Program-made: the position numbers and the translations under genes | NCBI GenBank assembly: GCA_013076295.1 | Contig: RQOL01000660.1 | Location: 2,852,001-2,916,000 of the forward strand | Length of the DNA stretch: 64,000 bases | From: Sanderia malayensis | Taxonomy: Eukaryota; Cnidaria; Scyphozoa; Semaeostomeae; Pelagiidae | Direction: 5' to 3' | The notes under the pieces: model-generated | What the model was told of the DNA's origin: nothing | What the model saw: only the letters and a program-made list of their open reading frames with translations | Databases searched by the model: none | In this document: one piece after another, positions 51,401 to 62,188 of the stretch | Position numbering within the stretch: the first letter of the stretch is position 1 | Layout: the number at the start of each line of letters is the position of its first letter

Positions 51401-54400
51401 TAACGAAAGAGCCTGAGTCCTATTGAGATGTAGCCACAGAGCAAGGTTTGGAACTGCGAGGCAGCTATGATAACGTGTATTTTAATTGTTTTTTATTTTA
51501 GTAAGTGGTGGACATGAAACTCCAACGTACCTTCTCCTTCGCAGCGGTGCGCCTGTTAATCCAAAGGACAAGGTGAAAGTCAAGAATCGTATTGTGTAGT
51601 AAGACATTAAGATGTAGTAAGCCTTAGTCTAATTGAATCAAATTTTGTATGTCGAATGATGATTTGCGTTGCAGGAAGGACGAACACCATTGATTCATGC
51701 TGCACAGGGCAGTGATGTAAATATTGTGGATTTACTTTGCGAGTCAGGGGCTCATCTGAATATCCAAGACAATGCTGGAAGGTGAGCTAGCTATTGCTCT
51801 CCTCATTCTATGCTGCATCGAAATTTCACTGCAATGCATGCATTTCCTCGCACAATTTCCTTCATCTACTAACCCTAGTCTTTAACCACTAACACCAAAC
51901 CCCAAACCCCTAATATAACCCCTAACCCCAACCTCTCCGATGAACAAGGGTCTTAATTTCTCCCTTGCACTAAATTCACTTGTTTTTTTTTCAGGACAGC
52001 GCTGATGTTTGCTTGTGAGAATGGAATGCTTGACATTGTCAATGCATTGTTAATGAGAGGGGCTGATATTGAAATAGAGGATTTCTCTCAGAATACAGGT
52101 ACATATGTTTTATTTATAAACGTTTTTTATTAATTCCTCAACTTTTTAGCTTATCAATCCATTAATTCATTCGTTAATACTCATATTCATTCCCTCATTT
52201 ATTAATTTATTTATTTACCCGCGAGTTCATTATGCCACACTTTTACTTGCGTTTGCTTGAATATAATTAAACAAACGATTCTGTCATTTTATTATTCTTT
52301 TTTGTTTAGTAATTCTAACGGTTTATTCATTCATCATTACTATTTATAATTTTTACAATGCAATTACTATTTACATTACTATTTATAGCCGAAATGCTGG
52401 CAAGTTTCGCTGATAGAAATGAAATTGTTGAAGTGTTGAAGAACCCACCGCACACTACTGAGAGTCACAATGGAATTGCAATCACCAACGGTAAACACGT
52501 ATTCAGAATCGTTAATCAACTTATTATTTACTAGCCCTGGTACTCGTCGATGCCGGGTTGAGATTTCGGTGAATGTTCTGCGAATGTTCGGCGAATGGCG
52601 AACTGTGTACTTTGCATGAACATCAGATTTTAATTAACTTTTTTGAACTGTGTACTTCGAATTGAATCAAGAAACATTTACCCCACAACCACACAGATAC
52701 AGACTGGTGATTTATTTGACGTCACAATAGATCTGAGATCGAATAGATCGAAAATTCCGTCACATTTTATTTCAACTACCCGTTACTTTTCTGGTTTTAC
52801 TCTTTTAATTCTAAACGTTTTGTAAAACATTTTTCGCTGAGGACACTCGCAGATAAATTCCGGTTACATAGATACCTTTCATTTTGCGATCTGTGGAGTG
52901 GTTCTTGAGTTATAAGCGGACATAGCCACAAATATACATACATACATACATACATACATACATACATACATACATACATACAAACAGTTCTGTTTTATAT
53001 ATATAGATTTTGAAAGTGATATTGCATCTTACATCCATCTACTTGTTTTCTGAAGCTACCTTGTTCACACATCGTTTTCAATTGTTTTGCATTTCATTGC
53101 AATATTATACTTTAATAGATGACCCAGTAGAGAATTAAAATTGATTAATAAAATCCAAAGCATATAGCTACAACGGCAAATTTCATAACTGGATTGATCT
53201 TAAACTGGATGTTTCATTATACTTAAATGCAATTGATCGTTTATGCTTTGAATTTCACTTATCAACTACAATTCATTGCTGGGTCACCTATTCAAAAATT
53301 TAATTGTAATGAAATGCAAATAATTAAAGAAGATGTGTGAACAGGCCAGCCAGCTCCAGACAGGTACAACAAGGCTGGATATAGTGAAATAAAAATATAT
53401 TTTTATTTCATTACATTAGTATACTTTATAACATTAGTGTACTATATTACCTTGGTATGCTTATCCCATTTTGCTACCCGTTCCATGGAGACTATTATCT
53501 TTCGAGTTCGCTTTTTTCGTTCCTGCTTGTAGCAGGCAGCAACGAAGTTCTTAGCTGTTTGATCTTTTTTAACCTTTAGGTCATGAAAATAAAGTTTGTG
53601 ATTGGGATGTAAGTGAATACTGTTTAATTTCTAATCAAAAATATGATTTCTGAGTATCTTATACAAATAATTTAGTTGTTATTAGCTTGTTTATGTTAAA
53701 GTAAATTGTACCACTTTGTAGTTAATCGTATATTTTTTATTGTGATTTAATAGCTGTTGAGATGAATCAATCTTTTTTTTATTTTTTTTAACATAGGCTA
53801 TTTCAGAACTTGACGAATCTGCAATTGGTGATGAACTATCATCATTTGATGACAGAGTGAGTTCGTCATATTAATTTTCTCCAAATGCTAGATCTCTTCT
53901 TATTTTACTGAAAGATGTCAACTTTATTTATTTACATAATTAATTTGTAGTCTATTCTGGAAAGTCTTTCAGAATGTTCTCCGAGATCGCCAGATCACAT
54001 CGAATTAGGCAAGGTATATATTTAAAGAGATGTAATTTCATTATTTATCCATTCAAGTCGTACAGTTATTTATCAAAACAAAGAACTCGATGTTTACCAA
54101 TGCTTTACAATAGTTTATTCTTTTCATAGTTTGAGAGTTCAAGTCTTTTTAATCAGGTAAATTGCAGTGTGAAATATTTTTGCGAAATCTAGCTTACAAG
54201 AATTTCGAATCATTATTTGCTAATGCACCTTTTCAATCCTAATTCATATTGTTCTATGTCCAGCTAAACAGCTTGAAGTCTGAACTGGAAAGTGAGACTA
54301 TGAAGCGCACCAACGCAGAGGTATGCTTGTTGGTAAATGGATTTTACGCTTTTACGATTTGTACAAGATTAAAATTTGGTGGATTTTAATCTTGATGAAG

Positions 54401-57400
54401 CGAACAAATCGATACAGAAAATCCTAGAAGATTCTAGAATGCTAGACAGTTGAGAATCACTCAAAAGTGATAAGTAGAGGGCCCTAATTAGTAGAATCGA
54501 GTCTATGGGGGTATGGGAACGAATTTGATTTTTGCAGGTGATCAATTAAAAATTTCTTTCAAACAAATGTCGTAGCAAAGAAGCACATCATAATTTCGGC
54601 TGATTTCAAAACTCTAATTAAAATTGATTATCTACTTCACTTCATGTTCCATATCGTTTACTTTGAAGATTTTGAAGTTTTAAGACCGCTTACAGCTTTG
54701 TAAGAAGCGTTCTTTATCTCCATGCGTGAATTCGTGCAATAAATTGCCCATTCAGCATCTATATCTCTGATATTTACCCAGTTTGATTCCAACCCCACCC
54801 CCATGCCCATATCCAGCCCCCAAGGGGCACCACACTTTTTTGTGCCACGTATCTTTTCTGATGTTTATGTTGTTGCTTGACGCACGCAGGATGAAATAAG
54901 AACCCTCAGAATGCAGCTGGAGGTTGTTCAGGTAAATTCTTTTTTTCATCAGGCAGCATCGTATTTTCTAGTGCACGAATTATTTGTTATCTGGAATTAT
55001 TCATTCATTGTTATCTTGTTGTTTTCAGGCAAGTGAAGAGAATGCAGACATTACATTTTCAGAGCAAGATGCAGAGGACATTTTGATAGGTATTATAAAC
55101 TTGCATCGCTTCGTTAGCTTACGAATTAATTTTTACGAGATCTAATACCATGAATGAATATCAATTCTTCTACTGACAATAGCTGCACTAACTCTGGATA
55201 TATTGAAGGGAGCCAACAAGTTTTTTAATTTAGGAATTAGAACGAGATGCTTCGCTCTTCACGCCAGGGTTCACGATATCAACATTCTATTGCAATTTGA
55301 ATCGACCAGGCCAGTTTTTTTTAATCTCCAACATTTGTGAGGTGGTATCTTATATTTGCAATCTTTGCAGCTATAGAGAAGAGTGTTCCATCGCCTTTCA
55401 CATCTGCACCCGAAGGTATAACATTGTGAACTACAATTATCTGCATTGATAAAGCAATGGTAAACATGATTGAAGTTGAGTTTCTTTTGAGTTGATTAGA
55501 ATCATGAATTTTTTTGCAGATTTGGAGGACTCTCCCATTGTATCTGCTCTGCGAGGAGAAATACATGCTTTGGAGGCGCAAATTGGAAGATTAAAGAAGG
55601 AAATTGATGTACGTTTTTCACCCTATAATTGTTATTATAAGTCCATGCAATGATCGATTGAGAAATCCAGTGGTTACGCTGAGATGTGATAAGAATTTAA
55701 ATTATTTATTTGACCTAAAATATTATCCAACACGTGTAGTGTAACGAACTAGTCTGTCCCTTTCCCACGTTTCATTTAATTTTTTCTTGAGCCGCAAGAA
55801 AGCTGGAATAATCGGATGAAATGTTTATAAATATTCCAGTGGCGTAGCTACGATTTGGCGGTGAAGGGGCGAAACCCGGACAAATTCCGACAATATTCCG
55901 ACGAAATTTAGAGGTGTTGACAAATGTTTTGACAAACACTTTTGAAGTTTGGTCGTTGCCCCGTTTGTATGTCGTATCAAAAATGGAGCATTTCTTGTTC
56001 ATGCTCTGTTATGCATTTTACAAACCGATATGATAAAATGAGAGCAAAGCTTAAAAGTTGTAATAAAGCTGACAAATCAACACTGGTATAAGAGCTAAAT
56101 AATTATTGATGGAGAATATTTAGCCGTAAAGGACTATATCTCTATAAACTGTCCCAATGTAACTTTTCTTTAGGGCAAGAATATGCAACCATTTTCCTTT
56201 TTAGCGATAGCAAATGGACTTTCCGGAGTCCCTACAAATTCAGATTGAATGCTTCGGTCGGTAGCAATAATTTCACCATGGTATTTTTCATCGTGGTTCC
56301 TTCTGTAGTCACTATCGAAACAAAGCATTCGATTTTTGTCGTTTAACTTTACTTTGACTGACCATTTTTCTTTGCAATTTATAATCAGCTGTCGAATTTC
56401 TGTTAAATTAAAGTGAGATAAAATCGGAAAATAATTTGATGTCGTTGTTCATGAAATGAATGGATGTGTGTGAAGCTTTATCAAAAACAATTTAAAAAAT
56501 TGAATTGATATTCTTCTTGAGGTTTAAAATTTGCAAAATAATATTTTTTGACGACATTTTTCTTGTTGTCAATTTTCCGACAAATTTTCCGACAAGCAGT
56601 TGGAAACGTTTGGTGGAGGGGGGGGGGGCGCCCCCTGCCCCCTTTTAGCTACGCCACTGAAATATTCGTATTTTTATCCTTTAAGCACATGTAGTTCTCA
56701 TAGCCAATCATGCCAAGGAAGTGGTTTAAGACCCACGACCAAGGATTCCCCGGGGCTATTCTCTTTTGGTACTCAAGTACTTTTCTCAATATCCTGGCTG
56801 TTCTTAATAATATCGTCATCTTTAAAAGTGCTGTGTTTACTGTGATGCCCAATTTTCCTAATCATTCATTCAGTATCTTTGTTATACTTCTAAATGCACA
56901 AACAATCACTGCTTCCAAATTCTTTTGATTTTCTTTTCAAATCTTGATGTTATCATTATTATTAGAGTTCATTATTATTATTACTATGCGATAACAAGAA
57001 TCTTGCATTCCTGCTTTCATTGATATTTTTATTCCAGGATGGGAAAAAAGAAGATGATAATCAAGTAACGAAAATTCCTTTAACAGTTTATCGCGCTCTG
57101 AAGGTTAGCTAGCCTTTATAGCTCTAAACTTTTCTTATCCAAGTATTTCTCTCACCTTCACGAAGATTCTTTTCAAAGGAAGATAGTTCCATGAGAATTC
57201 ATAGTTCGAAGCTTCGATGTTTTCAACATAGATGTAAGGATAAATTTTCTATAATCTAAACTACTGCTTTTTTTATTTTAGGAAGCTCACGAAGAATTGA
57301 AGAAAAACACAACTGCTGACATTGAAAAATTGAAGGAAGAGTTGAGCAAAAAGGTAAATATAATCTTGTGCCTTTATTTTCTAAAACCTGTTTTTATAAA

Positions 57401-58474
57401 GAGGAAGAAATTGCAGGACAGGAAGACCAAGTAAGTAAGTGATAAAGTAAAGGAAAGAATGAATATTCTGAAATATTTGATACTGAATTGGTGCTTGATT
57501 TCTTGTTTTTTCAGCCAGATATTGACTGCGTGGAAAGGCAAAGACTGCAACGAAAAGTCGATTATTACAAAGAGCTTTATGAAAAATCAGACAAAAGTGA
57601 AAAGATCAGAGAATTAAACGAGCAAATTGTTTCACTAAAAATACAAATTTCAGTAAGTTTTTACCGATTCTATTCTTGCTTTCTTTTTCAAATATTATCT
57701 TTAATTATTTCTTTCCTGACGAATTTAATCACTTATTTACTTAATTTCGATTACTTTATTACTTAATTGTCCCCCTATGTTTGGTACAAATTTTGAGCTT
57801 GTATCCAAATGCATTTTGAGTTTATTATCCATTTATTGCTGAGTTATGAAATTGAGCTATATTAATTATCTGGTTTTTGAATTTGTTTTTCCAGAAAATT
57901 CAACAGCTTAAAGATGAAGACGAAAGCTTCAAAAGTGAAGCTGATCATAGTCTAGAGTATCCCGCTACGTTTGCTGGAAAGTCGAACATATCTGATATAA
58001 AAGCATTTGAAAATCAAATTTCACAACTCACAAACTCCTTAATGGTATATTCCTTTTTCTAATTTTATTCCGTATTTTAGTGCATTTAGATTGGAAACCT
58101 CTTTCTAAGTTAAAAAGTTGAAAACTTGGAATTATTAAGATTAAAAAAGCAGCTGTCTTTGATTGGAATGTATTTTGATTTTTTTAATTAGATGTCTTTA
58201 TTTTCAGGCTGAAAAAGAAAGACACAAAATTATTGTTGCTAAATATAGGAATATTTTGATGTCAACATTCCAGGTAAGATTTGGTATCATTAATCAGTTA
58301 TCACTTTGCCTGATAATTAGAAAATTAATAATTTAGTCACAGAATTAATTTTGTTTCTTTTACTTTACATTTGTTATTTCTTTTCTACAGGGTGATTTGA
58401 ATCATGATCTGAAAGGAATTCTTGCCAAGATCATTGAGCTTCGAAGTTTCGAGAAAGATCGAGTAGATTTATAG
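48441..58474 (+). CDS. Ankyrin-repeat/coiled-coil protein of the RAI14/UACA/ANKRD24 family, 590 aa
   Basis: Exons: 48441-48497, 49638-49705, 51012-51103, 51224-51346, 51502-51572, 51675-51781, 51995-52098, 52389-52490, 53580-53608, 53797-53856, 53951-54013, 54130-54156, 54264-54320, 54890-54931, 55029-55089, 55371-55415, 55520-55608, 57038-57103, 57282-57353, 57515-57652, 57895-58044, 58208-58273, 58391-58474 (1,773 nt). A short basic start (MKRLSKRLGLGSPKENSSQ) and WTKYDARLLEGIEKEDL, as in the vertebrate family, lead into about six ankyrin repeats (GRTALHLAARSG, MTPLHYAVSGG, GRTPLIHAAQG, GRTALMFACENG; residues ~43-240). An acidic linker and coiled coils follow, then the C-terminal AEKERHKIIVAKYRNIL...TFQGDLNHDL block that corresponds to the YRMHLL...VQGQMDEDV end of RAI14. 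Family members bind actin or stress-fibre structures. It is shorter than RAI14 (about 980 aa), mainly in the coiled coil; an exon could be missed in the intron 55609-57037. Confidence 0.9.
49738..50174. mobile_element. TA-flanked MITE related to the aataagccccc family, 437 bp
   Basis: ccgtaaattctctattaagc at the left and gcttaaaagagaatttacgg at the right, flanked by TA. The C-rich cccccctctctaattagccc words distinguish it from the neighbour at 50181. It is in the ankyrin-gene intron 2. Confidence 0.85.
50181..50443. mobile_element. aataagccccc MITE, second copy, 263 bp
   Basis: Closely matches 34978-35241 in length and sequence (for example cctgataatcatttgcaagg and ttcattgattggctgcatcg in both). 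It starts six bases after the preceding MITE. Confidence 0.9.
50640..50755 (-). repeat. Dispersed ~100-bp repeat, copy 2
   Basis: Reverse-complement match to 29329-29430 (ttttgagccaattgtcctag, gttgcaacgtgatgggcatg, gactatttgcaacttagatt). Confidence 0.8.
52530..52985 (+). mobile_element. Possible retroelement 3' fragment ending in (CATA)n
   Basis: Sequence from cctggtactcgtcgatgccg to gagttataagcggacatagc followed by about 11 perfect cata units (52937-52981). A tetranucleotide tail after such a block resembles the 3' end of RTE-type or Penelope-like copies, but no protein remains. It lies in the ankyrin-gene intron 52491-53579. Confidence 0.4.
55837..56659. mobile_element. Intact hAT-type non-autonomous element, 823 bp, 8-bp target duplication
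   Basis: cagtggcgtagctacg and tagctacgccactg ends, flanked by aaatattc on both sides (55829-55836 and 56660-56667). The subterminal ccccctgcccccttttagct and repeated attttccgacaa words define the family of 11105-11340. It fills most of the ankyrin-gene intron 55609-57037. Confidence 0.92.
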
Positions 58475-61400
58475 AGGAAGGTTAAGATTAATTAAGCCAA
58501 GTTATATCTTTTGATTCCACCTTATATCATGATCAATTGTTGAGCTCACAAGGACGCTAAAAATCTCCAGCCTATATATTGTACTGGCAATAACAAGACA
58601 AGTTTTGATTGATATTACTTTATAGTTTATATTAGAAATGATTTGATGATCATATTTACAGTGCGATGAAATGTATGAAATGGTAAAGGGACGATTGATA
58701 CTTCAAGTTAGTTGATAATATATTTCATTTTAATTCACAGATTTCGTAAAAATAACGATATTATATAATACATGTTTGGATTGATACACGTTTAATTCAT
58801 TCAGAGAACTTCATTCACCCTTATATTATATTACATTATATCATATATATATATATCAGTATTGCAAATTCTGTTTTCCTAAACCTCTTGCATGCTTCAC
58901 AGCTTAACTATCAATGCTTACATATGCCATATGCGGGCGGCAATATATTGGCTAGGAACGGGGTGAAAATTCTCCGCGGTTATGTGGCGCATATGCACGC
59001 AAATAGGCAAAAGTGAATCAGCCCGACCCCAAAAAATATTGGCCCGCACGCCTATATATACTCTTCTATGTCTGTTCCAATTTCCAGAAGTTTTCAGGGA
59101 CAGCAACGAGATTGTCTGTGGTCCTGTGGAGGCTCATTTGCCGGAAGAGACACATCTACGATTTGCTAGTCTCAAGGCGTCAAGTGGGGGGGGGGGGGGG
59201 GTCAAGGGCTCTTATGAATGAAAATGAGGCTATCCCAAGTGGTCTGCCGCGCTTTATTGTGTGCGGTACGTGGCTAATTTAGTTTAGTTCTCAGTGTGGG
59301 CCGAACGTGGCAGGTGCAAACCCACATGATAATCAATAAATGGTTATGGAATTACTTGCTTTCTTATCTCCACTCACAAATTGGACCAAGTGCGGATATT
59401 GAATGATAAAAGTGGTTTCGATATATCTCTGGCCAATCTTATTTTACTCCGCTGTTTTTGTCGTTGATTCAGCAAGGCTTGGCCTAAATAGAGTGAAATC
59501 TAAATTGCACTTCCCTGTGCTGAGATTGGATCAGAATTCAGGGTGTTATTGGCATTTTCAAGAAAATCCAGCTGAATTTATCTACAAGTAAGTGGGGATT
59601 TGACAAGTTGTAATATTTTTTGCATGTTGTTTGGTTTCAAATTGTAAATGCAATCTTATTTATAATATTTTCTCCGTAATTTTCTCTGCTCGTCATTTTG
59701 CCAACACCAATCAACTCAGATTTTTGAAAAAGTACTCTTCAATTCAATGAAAGACAAGTTTTATCAAAAAAACATACACATTATTATGTAGCACACACAC
59801 AGCAATTTTCTTATTAATGCCCTGAGAAGCTGGTTGTGCCTTTCTTTTTTCAATCATGATATTGTTTTGAGAACGAAAGGAAAATCTGAACTTTGTTATT
59901 GCCTGCGGATGTTTTGTGCCAGAAAACAAACATTTTATGAAATTAATATATCTGCTTACGTAAGGCATGCTCAATTTTATCAAAGCAAACAAAAACAATT
60001 GCCTGTATTTTGGGGCAGGTGGTTCCCGTCTCGAAGGCTGGCCTTCATGGGATTGGAATTCATGAACAGTTGAAACCACTGCCACTCACCCACCGCAAGC
60101 CGTTTTTCATTTCGGCTGTTCATTATCCCGAGTTCGGTAAATGATTATCCAGGATATTTGTTCTAGAATATGAACATGGGGAACAAGCTCCAGGCCCACA
60201 TCAGCTGAATAAGCTGTTACAAGCCCCAGTTTGTGTTATAAAAATGTTTTTTGCTGCTGCAAAAATTAACAGCCGTGCTTTGATATCAAAGAGTCGTTTA
60301 ATTTTCTCAATTTCTCATGACTTACTATCATAACATAATGGATTGCTTTTTCTGAATGTTTGAATAAAAGTAAGAGTATTATTTATGATTGTAAGCTATA
60401 GAGTGAGACAAGTGAATTCGAGAAGGTGTTATTGGCTGCACCTAGTAAGTTTGATAATTTAAAACCTGTTTCAATATCAATTTGCCCATTAAGCTGGTTG
60501 TCAATAAATCTTTGTTGGTGGCAAAAACCACCAAAAAATGTGTCAACATAAAAAACACAATTATGCCACACTTTTTTCTGACATGTTTCTGAATAGAACA
60601 TTCTTTTTTCACACACGTTAATGTTAAAATTCATGAAAATTTCATTATGCAAGGGAAATAAAATTAGATTAAATTAATGAAGTAGAATACATAATTCAGG
60701 CACCAAGCTGTTGAATGAATGAAGTCCACCTTGTTTTTTTGTGTTGGATATTTTACATCACACTATGAAGCAGGCTATTTTTGGGGAAGAAGCTTTTTGC
60801 AAATTGAAGGATTAATCAATGTTTTAGGAGGAAATCAGTTGTGTAGAAACAATATTTATATTTCATTATTTATATTGGTAGCTTTAGTAATGGGATCAAA
60901 ATTAAATTGTTGGCTCAAAAATCCAGTGATTGCATTGCACACACAAAACAATATTTGTTGAAGTGACAGGGCAAGAAGTACACACATTTTTTTTATAAGA
61001 AACTTGACTCCGAAGTAGTGCTCAGTTTCTTAAAATTTATGGCCATTTTAGTACTAAAAGTTTCTTAAAAGTTTATATCTATTCGAACAGTTTATATTAG
61101 TTTCTTAATAGTTTATATTATTCTGCAAATAAACAGTAACAAAACAATTGTCAACTCCATGTCGTGTCAATTCCATCTAAGTCTTCGTATTTAAAATAAT
61201 AATGAGTGCCGTCTTCAAAATACAATCAAAACTGCCCCATTTGCATATTTTACCAGGTGACATGGTTTCTTAAGCATGACGGAAAGTAGTACTAAAGTTT
61301 CTTAATTTTTTTGGTGTCTTAGGGGTCGGTTTCTTATAGAGGGTTTCTTATAAAACAAAATGCGTGTATATGACAAACATATTAGTAAATTCCTGTAACA

Positions 61401-61606
61401 TATGATAATGATAAAATGTTTTGAGAAATTACTTGTGTTTGTGTGTTTATATTTGTGAATTCTAGTGATATGCTAAGATTCACAGAAAAAAGATGTGTTT
61501 TGTTTTGATTGTAAAAATATTAAGGTGTAAATGAGAAAAAAAGGGCTTTAAAAGAAGTTTATTTGTAATTCTGAAGTTGAGAGAAGGTTTTTATCTTGTT
61601 TTTTAA
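58475..61606. other. Gap between the ankyrin gene and the TIPE gene
   Basis: This should hold the ankyrin 3' UTR and any upstream exon and promoter of the TIPE gene. Open stretches at 59403-59591 (signal-peptide-like start and a gtaagt donor) and 60719-60961 cannot be tied to a known protein. A repeat with ttataagaaac ends lies at 60990-61355. Nothing else is supported. Confidence 0.5.
60990..61355. mobile_element. Possible MITE with TTTTATAAGAAAC / GTTTCTTATAAAA ends
   Basis: Inverted ends about 365 bases apart enclose several aaagtttcttaaaagttt words. Fragments resembling it are at 26318-26390 and 31051-31170. Confidence 0.55.
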
Positions 61607-61607
61607 G

Positions 61608-62188
61608 TGGCCGAGGGTGAGCCAGGAGCAAATTTTAACTCAAAAACACTGAGCCTTCGAATTCAGAAGAAGATTGCCAGTAAAATGTCCACGAAAGGCA
61701 TTGCAAAAACATTTGTAGACGATACGACAGCTGAAGTCTTTGATCTTGTTTATAAATTAGCAAAAGTAGAATATGGAAACAAAAAGGAAGCAGAAAAGTT
61801 GGTGAAATATGTTGTAAAAATAATCGTCAAAGTTGGCATCCTTTTGCGCAATGACCAATTCAATGCTGCGGAGATAAAGATGGTTGAACAATTTCAAACC
61901 AAGTTCCATAACCTTGTCATGACAGTGATAAGCTTCCATGAAGTCGAGTTCACATTTGATGCAGATTACCTGGTGGCACAAGTGAAGATGCTAGAAGATC
62001 TACTATCTAATACAGTGAAAAGGCATTTGTCAGATAAGTCACTCAAGCGTATCACATACATATTTGCCTTCTTCCAAAGAGTTAATTTCTTAGACAAATT
62101 ATTCGATACTTCTGATAATGGATATAAATCTGATATGAATAAAATTATCAAATGTTTGAATAAACTTATTGAAGAAGGTAATATATAA
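61608..62188 (+). CDS. TNFAIP8: TNFAIP8/TIPE family protein, coding exon (start codon probably split by an intron), 192 aa visible
   Basis: The open frame reads AEGEPGANFNSKTLSLRIQK, then ASKMSTKGIAKTFVDDTTAE, KEAEKLVKYVVKIIVKVGIL, TVISFHEVEFTFDADYL and ends LNKLIEEGNI. These match the whole TIPE fold from helix 0 (NSKTLSLRIQKKI, like NSKNLAVQAQKKI) to the last helix, at the usual ~190 residues. Before it is ttttttaag, a plausible acceptor, and the first two bases are TG; an upstream exon ending in A would give ATG followed by GCC. No ATG in frame precedes it, so 5' completeness is unproven. Family members shuttle phosphoinositides through a hydrophobic tunnel and regulate cell death and inflammation. 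The single uninterrupted coding exon contrasts with its intron-rich neighbours, as in the vertebrate genes. Confidence 0.93.

Noticed and set aside
59403..59591. Signal-peptide-like open frame ending at a gtaagt donor, considered as first exon of the TIPE gene
   Set aside because: Its phase does not join to the TIPE coding exon, and TIPE proteins are cytosolic without signal peptides.
60719..60961. 80-codon open frame with hydrophobic segments
   Set aside because: There is no splice-site support, no known domain, and it is in AT-rich sequence next to a repeat.
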